A stretch of 64,000 nucleotides of DNA. It comes from Arundinibacter roseus. GTDB taxonomy: Bacteria; Bacteroidota; Bacteroidia; Cytophagales; Spirosomataceae. Under the pieces are notes generated by a model. That model was not told where the DNA came from. It saw only the letters and a program-made list of their open reading frames with translations, and ran no database searches. The position numbers were made by a program, and so were the translations under genes. The DNA lies in the NCBI RefSeq assembly GCF_004348825.1, contig NZ_SMJU01000002.1, positions 496,001 to 560,000 on the forward strand, in the 5' to 3' direction. This document shows positions 36,063-45,106 of this stretch, in pieces (the first letter of the stretch is position 1; each line of letters begins with the position of its first letter).

Positions 36063-36833
36063 TTAAATGGTTGTGCCGCCATCAGCCGTAAACACCGTGC
36101 CTGTGCAGTAGCCCGAAGCTGATGAGGCCAGGTAAAGCGCCATACCCGCAATTTCTTCGACCGTTCCCATGCGGGCAATCGGTAGCCGTTTGGTGAAGCG
36201 ATCCAGCGTTTTTTGATCTTCCCAAAGCGCCTGACTGAATTTGGTTTTGATCAGGCCCGGACAAATGGCGTTCACCCGAATGCCGTCGGCGCCCAGTTCT
36301 TTGGCCAATACCTTGGTGAGCATATTCAGAGAAGCTTTGGAAACGCTGTACATGCCCAAACCGGGATCGGGTGTGAGGGCGGCAATACTGCTGATATTAA
36401 TGATACTTCCGCCTCCGCGACTTTTCATAGACTCGTGAACAAGCTTTGTGAGTTCCCAGGGCGCTTTTACGTTTATCTGCATGATCTTTTCAAAGGCACT
36501 TTCCGGAAATTCGAGCGTGGGGCCGTAGTGCGGATTGGCCGCGGCATTGTTGACCAAAATGTCAACACCCCCATACATTTCAACGGTTTTTTCTACCAGA
36601 TTTTTCAATTGCCCGCTGTCGCCTACGTGCGCGGCAATTGCTGTTACCTCGCCGCCAGTTTGTTTAATTTCTTCGGCAAGCGCTTCAAGATCAGCCTGTT
36701 TGCGGCTGCTAATCACGACTTTGGCGCCGGCATCTGCCAAAAACCGGGCGATGGATTCACCAATGCCTTTGCTGGCTCCGGTGATGATGGCCACTTTATT
36801 CTCTAATCCAAAATGTTTTTCCAATAAGGTCAT
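36063..36833 (-). CDS. SDR family NAD(P)-dependent oxidoreductase
   Basis: A 256-aa classical short-chain dehydrogenase: cofactor loop TGASKGIG (18-25), NNAA at 95-98, Ser148/149, Tyr162 and Lys166 in YSVSKAS, and a C-terminal CTGTVFTADGG. It oxidises or reduces an alcohol/ketone with NAD(P). Substrate unknown. It precedes the Gfo/Idh gene product by 110 bp in the same direction and could be co-transcribed. Confidence 0.93.
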   Translation of the reverse strand: MTLLEKHFGLENKVAIITGASKGIGESIARFLADAGAKVVISSRKQADLEALAEEIKQTGGEVTAIAAHVGDSGQLKNLVEKTVEMYGGVDILVNNAAANPHYGPTLEFPESAFEKIMQINVKAPWELTKLVHESMKSRGGGSIINISSIAALTPDPGLGMYSVSKASLNMLTKVLAKELGADGIRVNAICPGLIKTKFSQALWEDQKTLDRFTKRLPIARMGTVEEIAGMALYLASSASGYCTGTVFTADGGTTI

Positions 36834-36942
36834 TTGCGTTTTTAGTTTGAGGATGATTTGGTTTATGAAAAATTAAAAATAATCAGTTGTTAATTGTGTT
36901 ATAACTTCCTAAATGAAACGTAACTCCTTAATAGTTAAAGAA

Positions 36943-37920
36943 CTAAGAAGTAATCCATTCCAAAATATGATTCGCCCGTGCGCCTGTTTCACCACTGCTC
37001 GGGCAAGCTCCTTTACCTAAAAGCTCGGCGACGATCGTTTCAATCAGCGGTTGCTGTACATGCTCAGGATACGGGATTTCAAAGGTTTGAGCACCGTCGA
37101 CATTTTCAAGGTGAATAGTAAATTTTTCAAAAAATGAGAAGGTAATTTTCCCTTCCGTACCAAGTAAAGTCGTTTGATCTAAACGTTGGCTTTTTGCCCC
37201 GGTAAAGCACCAACTCCCCGTACCAACGACCCCTGATTCAAATTCAAAAGCCGCTGCTACTACATCATCCGCAGCATACAACCCGGCCTGATTGCGCGAA
37301 ATTCCGGTGGCGTAGGAGACAGGTCCGAGGGCATATTCCAGAAAATCAAATTGATGAGAAGCCAGGTCATGAAAATGTCCTCCGCCCGAAATTGTCGGAT
37401 CTACCCGCCAACGTGGTTTGGCATCGGGGCCGGTTTCTTCCACATACGGCGGCCAATGCAATGTAATATGAACGCTGCGCAGCTCGCCAATTGCTTTTGA
37501 ATCAATTAGTTCCTTTACTTTTATGAAGTAGGGCAATTCCCGGCGATAGTACGCCACAAAAAGCGGTGTGCCGGTTTCGGCACTGACCCGCACCATCTCG
37601 TCACATTCGGCTGCCGTACGAGCCATGGGTTTTTCGACGTATACCGGTTTGCCCAAACGTAGTGCTTTGAGCGTATACTCATGATGCGAATCGGGCGGAG
37701 TGGCGATATAAATGGCGTTGATTTCCGGATCATTCAGAAGCTCGTCGGCATCTGCATACCACTTTGGAACTCCGTGGCGCTGCGCATAATCTGCCGCCTT
37801 TTCGGCGTCCCGCCTCATGACGGCCACGAGTTCAGAACCAGGAATTTTTGAAAAAGCCGGACCACTTTTCTTTTCCGTTACATCACCACAGCCGATGATG
37901 CCCCACTTAATTTTTTGCAT
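36943..37920 (-). CDS. Gfo/Idh/MocA family oxidoreductase
   Basis: A 325-aa enzyme starting MQKIKWGIIGCGDVTEKK: the Rossmann loop GCGDV at the very N-terminus argues for ATG 37920 over the longer frame from 37956. YVEKPMA is the EKP motif with the catalytic Lys. The central GGGHFHDLASHQFD carries the conserved His pair. It uses NAD(P) on a sugar or inositol-like substrate. Same strand and just upstream of the SDR gene. Confidence 0.92.
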   Translation of the reverse strand: MQKIKWGIIGCGDVTEKKSGPAFSKIPGSELVAVMRRDAEKAADYAQRHGVPKWYADADELLNDPEINAIYIATPPDSHHEYTLKALRLGKPVYVEKPMARTAAECDEMVRVSAETGTPLFVAYYRRELPYFIKVKELIDSKAIGELRSVHITLHWPPYVEETGPDAKPRWRVDPTISGGGHFHDLASHQFDFLEYALGPVSYATGISRNQAGLYAADDVVAAAFEFESGVVGTGSWCFTGAKSQRLDQTTLLGTEGKITFSFFEKFTIHLENVDGAQTFEIPYPEHVQQPLIETIVAELLGKGACPSSGETGARANHILEWITS

Positions 37921-38125
37921 AATTTCAGGAATGTTATACGTATGGTAAGCCGCCACAAGGATTTAGTTGAACGATGGAAATAGAAGGCAACAGCGCCAAA
38001 AAACTCATCGTTTGCTTCATTTTATCCTGTAAACTTCAATTTTGAAGGCTTAAAGTACAAAAAAACTTTCCAGAACGCAGGAAAAATTAGAAGACAAAAG
38101 GTAACCGAAACTCGCGAAGAGGTAT

Positions 38126-38159
38126 AAAAAAAGCATACAACTCAAAGAGAATTGTATGC
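38126..38159 (-). terminator. Rho-independent terminator after the redoxin-like gene
   Basis: An 8-bp stem GCATACAA / TTGTATGC plus an inner CTC/GAG pairing. On the minus strand it is followed by seven T's (38126-38132). It lies 25 bp past the redoxin-like stop codon. Confidence 0.85.
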
Positions 38160-38184
38160 CAAAAAAGATTTATTGATTTGTAAA

Positions 38185-38814
38185 TCAGGCGTACCGGAGT
38201 TGGTTTTGATTGATTGTGTCGGCATATAAGGCTTCCTGAAAGGCCGCATCGTCCCAACTGAATTCAAAATCGCGGTCTAGCGCCGCAAAGCTGAATGTTT
38301 CCTGAGAATTAATGATAAAAACAGCAGGCGTTGTAACATCCCCGTTGATTCCCGGCACGCGATCCCATACCGGATTTTGGGCATCATACGCTCCAAATAA
38401 ACGGGCAATTCGGTTGTTTTCATCGTAGGCCATCGTAAACTGAATATTCAGCTTACTTGTCCACTTAGCCAGGGCAGATGGATTTTGCTGCGTAAGCACC
38501 AAAAATTCGGCTCCGGTTTTCTCTACGGAGGCGTTCATTTCAGAAAATTTCTCAATCATTTTGGCCGTATACGTTTCACCCCATCCTTCACAAAAAAATG
38601 CCAGAACCAGAGGCCGTTTGAGAAGTTCACTGCTTTGAATCCAGCCAGCGGGTTTAGACTTTCCTGTGGGGCAAACCATGTTTTGGGGATACAACGCAAA
38701 GCGCGGGGCCTTTTGGCCAACACTGAATACATGCGATTTTGAGCGTGTTGCGGGGCGGGGACGAAGAGAAATCGAATGTACAATTCCTTCTTCATCAATG
38801 ATTTCGTACAACAT
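38185..38814 (-). CDS. Redoxin-fold protein without the canonical redox cysteines
   Basis: The 209-aa product has the AhpC/TSA-thioredoxin-like fold: FSVGQKAPRFALYP, then PLVLAFFCEGWGETY where CxxC or the peroxidatic cysteine is normally found. The only cysteines there are Cys48 and Cys75; neither sits in CxxC, and the expected peroxidatic position is Tyr82. TTPAVFIIN carries the cis-Pro loop. It may be a non-catalytic or noncanonical redoxin, but a misaligned peroxidatic Cys75 is possible. A candidate promoter lies at 38855-38862. Confidence 0.82.
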   Translation of the reverse strand: MLYEIIDEEGIVHSISLRPRPATRSKSHVFSVGQKAPRFALYPQNMVCPTGKSKPAGWIQSSELLKRPLVLAFFCEGWGETYTAKMIEKFSEMNASVEKTGAEFLVLTQQNPSALAKWTSKLNIQFTMAYDENNRIARLFGAYDAQNPVWDRVPGINGDVTTPAVFIINSQETFSFAALDRDFEFSWDDAAFQEALYADTINQNQLRYA

Positions 38815-38854
38815 ACGTAAAAATGATTGAGTGGTTAATTACTTTTTGAGTATG

Positions 38855-38862
38855 CAAATATA
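38855..38862 (-). promoter_or_regulatory. Candidate -7 element for the redoxin-like gene
   Basis: The minus strand reads TATATTTG (TAnnTTTG), about 41 bp upstream of the start codon. No clear -33 element. Confidence 0.4.
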
Positions 38863-39000
38863 TAAACTCTATCGAAATGATAGACTAAATTGTTAATAAA
38901 TTCTTCATTATATTAAAATTGCAGGTGTTTTTCGTATTGTTAAACAGGAGGAACTCTCCCTTTTATCACAAAAAATACCTCTACATTGCAAAATCGGTTC

Positions 39001-39008
39001 TATTTTTG
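39001..39008 (+). promoter_or_regulatory. Candidate -7 element for the small-protein/symporter operon
   Basis: TATTTTTG matches TAnnTTTG and lies 41 bp before the start of the 49-aa gene. The -33 box is not obvious. Confidence 0.42.
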
Positions 39009-39048
39009 TTGAACAGCCCTTGAAGAACACACAAAACCTGCCCAAAGA

Positions 39049-39198
39049 ATGCGTGCTAAACCCCGATCTATACAGACTCCCGAACAGGAAGGACTTCCTC
39101 CTTTTGTTAAATCCTGGCCACAGATGTACGGCCTGATTCTGGGCGTTCTGGTAGCTATGATTGTCTTTTTTTACGCCTTTATGATTCACTTTCAATGA
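39049..39198 (+). CDS. 49-aa single-helix membrane protein coupled to symporter
   Basis: The small protein starts MRAKPRSIQTPEQEG, has a short cytosolic-looking N-terminus with PPFVKSWPQMY, then one hydrophobic helix (YGLILGVLVAMIVFFYAF) and ends MIHFQ. Its stop TGA overlaps the symporter start in ATGA, a hallmark of translational coupling. I do not recognise a named family, but small single-helix proteins directly before a sodium:solute symporter recur in Bacteroidota, so it may be an accessory subunit or stabiliser. Confidence 0.8.
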   Translation: MRAKPRSIQTPEQEGLPPFVKSWPQMYGLILGVLVAMIVFFYAFMIHFQ

Positions 39199-40886
39199 GC
39201 TATCTGGACTGGATCGTATTGGGTCTTTCCCTTTCATTTATAGTAGGTTACGGAATATATCGTAGCTGGGAAAACAAAAATATTGAGTCGTACCTGCTGG
39301 CCAATCAGTCGCTGCCCTGGTACCATGTAACATTATCGCTGATGGCAACTCAGGCGAGCGCCATTACGTTTTTATCTGCCCCGGGACAAGCCTATACCGA
39401 CGGCATGCGCTTCGTTCAGTTTTACTTTGGTTTGCCGTTGGCGATGGTTGTGCTGTGCATTACGTTTGTGCCAAAATTTCATAAACTCAAAGTTTTTACC
39501 GCCTACGAATTTCTGGAAGGACGATTTGATCTGCGTACACGCAGCCTGACGGCCGGGCTGTTTTTGCTGCAACGCGGATTGTCTACCGGGCTTTCGATTT
39601 ACGCACCTTCCATTATACTTTCGGCTATTTTGGGCTGGGACATCACCTGGACCAACATCATTTCGGGTGGTTTGGTCATGCTCTACACGGTTACGGGAGG
39701 CGCACGCGCGGTTTCGCATACGCATTTGCAGCAAATGGGAATTGTTACGTTGGGGATGGTCATTGCCGGAGTTACAGTTGTGAAGCTTCTTCCTGACGAT
39801 GTTTCATTTACTGATGCCATTCACGTAGCAGGAAAAATGGGTAAAACCAATCTGATCGATTTCACCTTTGATTTAAATAACCGCTACAACGTGTGGTCGG
39901 GAATAATCGGCGGATTTTTTCTGCAACTTTCCTATTTCGGCACCGACCAATCGCAGGTGGGACGTTATCTGACGGGTAGTTCCATTGGCAACAGCCGCCT
40001 GGGACTTGCCATGAACGGTCTGCTGAAAATCCCGATGCAGTTTCTGATTTTACTCGTAGGTGTTCTTGTTTTTGCTTTTTACCAATTCACTACGCCACCG
40101 TTGTTTTTCAATCAGGTGCAGGTAGAGAAAGTGATGAGCAGCCAATATGCTGCTGAGTATCAAAAGCTTGAAGATAAGCATGCCCAAATTCAAAGTCAGA
40201 AAAGACCGCACGTACTGGCACTTTCGGCAGCACTTGATACCGACGATGAGGCTGGAATTGCCCGCGAAAGAGACGTATTGGGTGCCACTGAGTCCGAAGT
40301 GCAGCAGGTTCGTAAAGAAGCTCAGGCGCTTATCTCGAAGGCAAATGGTCAGGATACCAACGATGTCAACTACATTTTTCTTCGCTTCGTCATTGACTAC
40401 CTCCCCGCCGGCCTCGTCGGTTTGCTGATTGCGGTCATTCTGCTCGCGTCGATGGGCTCGGTAGCAGCAGCGTATAATTCGCTGGCGTCCACCACGGTAA
40501 TTGATGTCTACAAACGAATGGTCAAAACTGACGGCACACCCGAGCATTACGTGCGGGTGTCGCGCTGGACTACGTTCGGTTGGGGTATTTTTTGCATCAT
40601 TGTGGCGCAGTATGCCAGCCGATTGGGTAGTATGATTGAGGCAGTTAATGTGCTGGGTTCTTTGTTTTACGGGGTAATCTTAGGAGTTTTTCTGGTAGCT
40701 TTTTATTTCAAATCCATCGGCAGCAGGGCCGTTTTCTGGGGCGCGGTTATCGGTGAGGTTTTTGTCTTTGCGAGCTATATTTATGAGCTTACGGCCTTTT
40801 TATGGCTAAATCTCATTGGGTGTGTGCTCGTCATATTTATTGCCTGGCTCCTTGAAAAAGTCTGGCCGCAACCTGTAAAAGCCTAA
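39195..40886 (+). CDS. Sodium:solute symporter (SSS family)
   Basis: A 563-aa membrane protein with about 13-14 helices. SSS features: LSLMATQASAITFLSAPGQAY (helix 1 region, substrate and sodium site; given here in part as QASAITFLSAPGQ), LSYFGTDQSQVGRYL, and ASMGSVAAAYNSLAST. A hydrophilic loop at about 310-385 (ESEVQQVRKEAQ) is longer than usual and partly helical. It imports an unknown solute with Na+. It overlaps the 49-aa gene by 4 nt and ends at a strong terminator. Confidence 0.94.
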   Translation: MSYLDWIVLGLSLSFIVGYGIYRSWENKNIESYLLANQSLPWYHVTLSLMATQASAITFLSAPGQAYTDGMRFVQFYFGLPLAMVVLCITFVPKFHKLKVFTAYEFLEGRFDLRTRSLTAGLFLLQRGLSTGLSIYAPSIILSAILGWDITWTNIISGGLVMLYTVTGGARAVSHTHLQQMGIVTLGMVIAGVTVVKLLPDDVSFTDAIHVAGKMGKTNLIDFTFDLNNRYNVWSGIIGGFFLQLSYFGTDQSQVGRYLTGSSIGNSRLGLAMNGLLKIPMQFLILLVGVLVFAFYQFTTPPLFFNQVQVEKVMSSQYAAEYQKLEDKHAQIQSQKRPHVLALSAALDTDDEAGIARERDVLGATESEVQQVRKEAQALISKANGQDTNDVNYIFLRFVIDYLPAGLVGLLIAVILLASMGSVAAAYNSLASTTVIDVYKRMVKTDGTPEHYVRVSRWTTFGWGIFCIIVAQYASRLGSMIEAVNVLGSLFYGVILGVFLVAFYFKSIGSRAVFWGAVIGEVFVFASYIYELTAFLWLNLIGCVLVIFIAWLLEKVWPQPVKA

Positions 40887-40893
40887 CGAATGA

Positions 40894-40926
40894 AACGCCT
40901 GCCGACTCCTGGCAGGCGTTTTTTTT
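40894..40926 (+). terminator. Rho-independent terminator after the symporter
   Basis: A 10-bp perfect stem AACGCCTGCC / GGCAGGCGTT with a 7-nt loop, followed by at least six T's. It lies 8 bp after the symporter stop. Confidence 0.93.
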
Positions 40927-41017
40927 GCAACGGATCATTTGCTCCATGGCATGCTTCTTATGGAACTCAGGAGAGAAATCACCACAATTTCTCAAAGGAA
41001 CTATTTCTCCTGCACCT

Positions 41018-41539
41018 ATGGAAACTACGCAATTATCAAGAAACACGAATACATCAAAGATCGATTGTATACGAACAGTTACGTTTACCATCAATGGCCA
41101 ATCAACTCAGCTTCAACTGCCTCCGTGGGTTAGTTTGCTGGATGCCCTGCGTCATCATCTGCATCTGACCGGCACCAAAAAAGGCTGCGATCATGGTCAG
41201 TGCGGCGCTTGTACGGTTATGTGCGACGGCAAACGGATTCTGAGTTGCCTCACCCTGGCCGTCTCTAAAGATCAATCTTCTATTACGACCATAGAAGGCA
41301 TTGCCGACAACGGGGAGTTGCATCCATTGCAGAAAGCATTTATTGAATATGATGCTTTTCAATGCGGCTACTGTACGCCGGGGCAAATTTGTAGTGCGGT
41401 AGGAATGATGCAGGAAGGGAAAGCCCAAAATAGGGCAGAGGTTCAGGAGCTTATGAGTGGAAATCTTTGTCGATGCGGAGCAAATTCACAAATAATTGAC
41501 GCGATTATGGAAGTCTATATCCCTGAAACACATGAATAA
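41018..41539 (+). CDS. Molybdenum hydroxylase [2Fe-2S] subunit (PaoA/XdhC-like small subunit)
   Basis: A 173-aa iron-sulfur protein with a plant-type [2Fe-2S] site (Cys57, Cys62, Cys65, Cys77; GCDHGQCGACTV) and a second site (Cys116, Cys119, Cys151, Cys153; CGYCTPGQIC and LCRCG). It carries electrons from the molybdenum centre to FAD. Start at 41018 (METTQLSRNTNT) is preferred over the frame from 40925, whose extra residues overlap a terminator. No Tat signal is visible, unlike periplasmic E. coli PaoA, so the complex is probably cytoplasmic. It overlaps the next gene by 8 nt. Confidence 0.94.
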   Translation: METTQLSRNTNTSKIDCIRTVTFTINGQSTQLQLPPWVSLLDALRHHLHLTGTKKGCDHGQCGACTVMCDGKRILSCLTLAVSKDQSSITTIEGIADNGELHPLQKAFIEYDAFQCGYCTPGQICSAVGMMQEGKAQNRAEVQELMSGNLCRCGANSQIIDAIMEVYIPETHE

Positions 41540-42554
41540 TTTCACCTACACCAAAGCCCAATCCACAGAGGAAGCGGTGGCAGGGCTTGCCAAAAATTCG
41601 CAGGCGGAACTACTTGCCGGAGGCACCAATCTGATTGATTTGATGAAGTATAATCTTCAACACGCCGAACATTTGATTGATATAAATCACGTACAGGGAT
41701 GTCAGACAATTGAAGAAAACAGCGCCGGAGGGATACGTCTCGGAGCTCTCGTGACCAATGCCGACACGGCCTATCACCCACTGATCGGACAGCGGTATCC
41801 TTTGCTTTCAAAGGCTATTTTGGCGGGAGCGTCGGCCCAAATCCGAAACATGGCTACCAATGGCGGCAATCTCCTGCAACGTACCCGTTGCTACTATTTT
41901 TACGATGCCCACGCCCCATGTAACAAGCGAGAGCCAGGAACCGGCTGCTCAGCGCTGGAAGGCTACAACCGCATTATGGCGATTTTGGGCACAAGCCCAC
42001 AGTGTATTGCCGTTTTCCCTTCCGATATGTGTGTTGCTCTTGCGGCGCTGGAAGCTGTGGTGCGTGTAAAAGGTCCGGCGGGTGAAAGAGTCATTAATTT
42101 TGAAGATTTTCATCGGCTTCCTGCCGATACTCCGCACCTTGATAACTCGTTGCAGGCCGGAGAAATGATCACGGGTATTGACTTGCCCGAAGAAGGTTTT
42201 GAGCAAAATTACTCGTATCTCAAACTTCGCGATCGAAATTCTTATTCCTTCGCACTTGTCTCGGTAGCAACCGGATTAAAACTTTCGGGAGATCGGATTG
42301 ATCTTGCACGAATTGCCCTGGGCGGTGTAGCCCACAAACCCTGGCGTGTGAAGGAAGCCGAAGAGTTTTTAAAAGGAAAAACTGCTTCACCCGAAAATTT
42401 CACCAAAGCCGCTGACCTGATCCTGGAAGGTGCCGTCGGATTCACACACAACGCATTTAAAATTGAGCTGGCAAAGCGAGCGATTGTCCGAAATGGAATA
42501 ATGGCGTTGAATCCTTCTGAAACGCAACGGCCTGGTGCACAGCCTTCGCTCTAA
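41532..42554 (+). CDS. Molybdenum hydroxylase FAD subunit with [4Fe-4S] site (PaoB-like)
   Basis: A 340-aa FAD-binding subunit: LLAGGTNLIDLMK (FAD loop) and NMATNGGNLLQRTRC. Four cysteines at 120, 130, 139 and 158 (RTRCYYF, APCNKREPGTGC, SPQC) match the [4Fe-4S] site found in PaoB-type aldehyde oxidoreductases and absent from most xanthine dehydrogenase FAD subunits. It receives electrons from the [2Fe-2S] subunit. ATG 41532 is chosen as the start (MNNFTYTKAQ); it overlaps the upstream stop. Confidence 0.93.
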   Translation: MNNFTYTKAQSTEEAVAGLAKNSQAELLAGGTNLIDLMKYNLQHAEHLIDINHVQGCQTIEENSAGGIRLGALVTNADTAYHPLIGQRYPLLSKAILAGASAQIRNMATNGGNLLQRTRCYYFYDAHAPCNKREPGTGCSALEGYNRIMAILGTSPQCIAVFPSDMCVALAALEAVVRVKGPAGERVINFEDFHRLPADTPHLDNSLQAGEMITGIDLPEEGFEQNYSYLKLRDRNSYSFALVSVATGLKLSGDRIDLARIALGGVAHKPWRVKEAEEFLKGKTASPENFTKAADLILEGAVGFTHNAFKIELAKRAIVRNGIMALNPSETQRPGAQPSL

Positions 42555-42573
42555 ACATTTGACTTCTGAACGT

Positions 42574-44820
42574 ATGGAAACTATCAATCAAAAACAGCAG
42601 GGAAAAGCCCTTAGCCGGCTGGAAGGAGCACTCAAAGTCACAGGTGCGGCTCAGTATGCCGGTGAGTATTCGGCGCCGGATTTGCTGTATGGCCATGTAG
42701 TAAACAGCACGATTCCAAAAGGTAAAATCCAAAAGATTTATACAGAAGAAATTCTAAAATTACCCGGAATAATTGAGATTTTTACTCATGAAAATCGTCC
42801 TTCACTTGCCTGGTTTAATTTCCAGTATAGCGACATGGACGCTCCGCCGGGATCGCCGTTTCGTCCGTTGCATGATGCTGAAATAAAATACTATGGCCAA
42901 CCCGTAGCATTGGTGGTAGCCGAGAGCTTTGAAGAAGCACGATTTGCCGCTTCTGTGTTGAAAATTGACTACGAAAAAGAAGCCTTTACCACGAATTTTA
43001 CCAATCAGCTGGACGACGCACGTGCTCCGAAACGAGGGTTTGCCACCCTCCTGAAACCCCTGCCGCCAAAACCCAAAGGGGATTTTGACAAAGCTTTTGA
43101 CGAAAGCCCCGTGCAAGTTTCAGCCGATGATTACTACCACGGAACGGAACATCATAATCCGATGGAAATGCACGCGACCACCACAATGTTTGAGGGGGAG
43201 GGCAAATTAACCATCTATGACAAAACCCAGGGAACCGTCAATAGTCAATTGTATGTAGCCAATGTCTTTGGACTGTCATTCAAAGATGTACGAGTAATTG
43301 CACCGTATGTAGGTGGCGCATTTGGGTCAGGACTTCAGCCTCAATATCAATTGTTTATGTCTGTAATGGCCGCGCTGGAATTGAAACGTTCGGTGCGGGT
43401 CACTCTGACTCGCGCCCAAATGTATACGTTTGGGCACCGCCCGCCGACCTTGCAGCAAATCAAAGTTGCTGCCGAAATGGACGGAAAAATTACGGCTTTA
43501 CACCATAAGGCAACAGCCGAAACTTCCCGGTTTGAAGACTATACCGAAGTGGTGGTCAATTGGGGGAATATTCTCTATCCTGTCGAAAACACAAAGCTTG
43601 ACTATGAACTTGTACCCGTGGATGTGTACAGCCCGCTTGACATGCGTGCTCCCGGTGGTAGTACAGGACTGCATCCGCTGGAATGTGCGCTCGACGAACT
43701 TGCCTACGAGTTAAAAATGGATCCACTGGACCTGCGCCTGAAAAATTATGCCGAACAGGATGATTCGGAAAACCGTCCGTTTTCCAGCAAAGAATTGAAG
43801 GAATGCTACCTGCAGGGAGCCGAAAAATTTGGTTGGTACAATCGTAGTCCGCAGCCACGCAGCATGCGCAGGGGCAACCGGTTGGTGGGCTACGGCATGG
43901 CAACCGGCATTTGGGAAAGCATGACTTTACCCGCCAAAGCCGAAGCTACCCTTACCAAAGAAGGTAAGTTTAGGGTACGTAGCGCTGTTACTGACATCGG
44001 GACGGGTACTTTGACGGTTATGACGCAAATTGCCGCAGATGCTCTGGGGGTAGGGCTGGACGAGGTAGAATTTGAGTACGGAGATAGCAAAATGCCATTT
44101 GCACCAATTCAGGGCGGTTCGTATACCGTATCTACGGTAGGTTCGGCAGTAGTGGCTGCATGTCAGGCTTTGCGAAAAAGATTATTGAAAATCGCTCAAA
44201 AAGCCAACGGAAGTCTGTTTGAAACTGCTTCTGAGTCGAAGGTTTCGCTTACCAATGGACATCTGAGCCTGAGCGAGAAACCAGATGTAGCTGTTTCGTT
44301 TCAGGAATTATTGACAGTTTCAGGCAAGAGAATGATCAAAGCGTCAAAAACGAATATTCCAAATCCTCTAACGCTGAAAAAGTACACCCGCGCTGCGCAT
44401 AGCGCCGCTTTTGTTGAAGTTGAGGTTGATGAAGAATTAGGTGTTATAAATGTTACAAGAGCGCTCACCGCCGTGGCCGCTGGAACAATCGTGAATCCTA
44501 AAACCGCTCGAAGTCAGATTGTGGGCGGCATGGTTTGGGGGATTAGTAAGGCTCTGCGGGAAGAAACGATTACGGACCACCGTCTGGGAAGATACATGAA
44601 TCCAAACCTGGCCGAATATCATATTCCGGTACACGCCGACATTCATGATCTGGACGTGATTTTTGTAGAGGAAAAAGATGATATTGTCAATCCTTTGGGT
44701 AGCAAAGGATTGGGTGAAATTGGCATTGTAGCCTTGCCGCCGGCAATCGCAAATGCCGTCTTTCATGCCACAGGCAAACGAATCCATCAATTACCCATTC
44801 ACTTCGACATGCTTTTGTAA
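42574..44820 (+). CDS. Molybdenum hydroxylase molybdopterin subunit (PaoC-like)
   Basis: The 748-aa catalytic subunit: VTGAAQYAGEY near the N-terminus, YVGGAFGSGLQPQ for molybdopterin contact, the DMRAPGGSTGLHPLECALDE region (shown here as DMRAPGGSTG), and catalytic Glu715 in KGLGEIG. It oxidises an aldehyde or heteroaromatic carbon using water and needs molybdopterin (cytosine dinucleotide in Pao-like enzymes). The start at 42574 (METINQKQQGKALSR) is preferred over an upstream GTG. No XdhC/PaoD-type maturation factor is encoded next to it, so maturation must come from elsewhere. Confidence 0.93.
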   Translation: METINQKQQGKALSRLEGALKVTGAAQYAGEYSAPDLLYGHVVNSTIPKGKIQKIYTEEILKLPGIIEIFTHENRPSLAWFNFQYSDMDAPPGSPFRPLHDAEIKYYGQPVALVVAESFEEARFAASVLKIDYEKEAFTTNFTNQLDDARAPKRGFATLLKPLPPKPKGDFDKAFDESPVQVSADDYYHGTEHHNPMEMHATTTMFEGEGKLTIYDKTQGTVNSQLYVANVFGLSFKDVRVIAPYVGGAFGSGLQPQYQLFMSVMAALELKRSVRVTLTRAQMYTFGHRPPTLQQIKVAAEMDGKITALHHKATAETSRFEDYTEVVVNWGNILYPVENTKLDYELVPVDVYSPLDMRAPGGSTGLHPLECALDELAYELKMDPLDLRLKNYAEQDDSENRPFSSKELKECYLQGAEKFGWYNRSPQPRSMRRGNRLVGYGMATGIWESMTLPAKAEATLTKEGKFRVRSAVTDIGTGTLTVMTQIAADALGVGLDEVEFEYGDSKMPFAPIQGGSYTVSTVGSAVVAACQALRKRLLKIAQKANGSLFETASESKVSLTNGHLSLSEKPDVAVSFQELLTVSGKRMIKASKTNIPNPLTLKKYTRAAHSAAFVEVEVDEELGVINVTRALTAVAAGTIVNPKTARSQIVGGMVWGISKALREETITDHRLGRYMNPNLAEYHIPVHADIHDLDVIFVEEKDDIVNPLGSKGLGEIGIVALPPAIANAVFHATGKRIHQLPIHFDMLL

Positions 44821-44921
44821 CTAAAAGTTTTATAAAATAATTGATTGACAGCTGATGTGTAAAGTTTAGTAGAACAGAGGAAATTTGAAGAAGTAGTATT
44901 TTTTAAATAATTTTTTTAATT

Positions 44922-44955
44922 AAAAGCAAGAGAAAAAATAATCTCTTGCTTTTTT
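44922..44955 (+). terminator. Rho-independent terminator after the molybdenum hydroxylase operon
   Basis: A 12-bp perfect stem AAAAGCAAGAGA / TCTCTTGCTTTT with an 8-nt loop, followed by TT. It lies about 100 bp past the last stop codon. Confidence 0.88.
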
Positions 44956-45106
44956 ATTGTAGAAAGAAACTAAACATCCGAACTTGTGCTTTAACAACTA
45001 TTACGGTCGTAAGTGTCCATCAGTTAAAGATGCAAAAAGCCTTATTAATATAGTTTAAAGGGCTTTTCAGGCACATTATGTACGGTACTCACCGGTTCAC
45101 TGTCAC

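Noticed and set aside
36213-36806. 197-codon plus-strand frame over the SDR gene
   Set aside because: Antisense to an SDR with all catalytic residues; no independent protein signature.
40050-40547. 165-codon minus-strand frame over the symporter gene
   Set aside because: Shadow of the symporter; composition is not protein-like.
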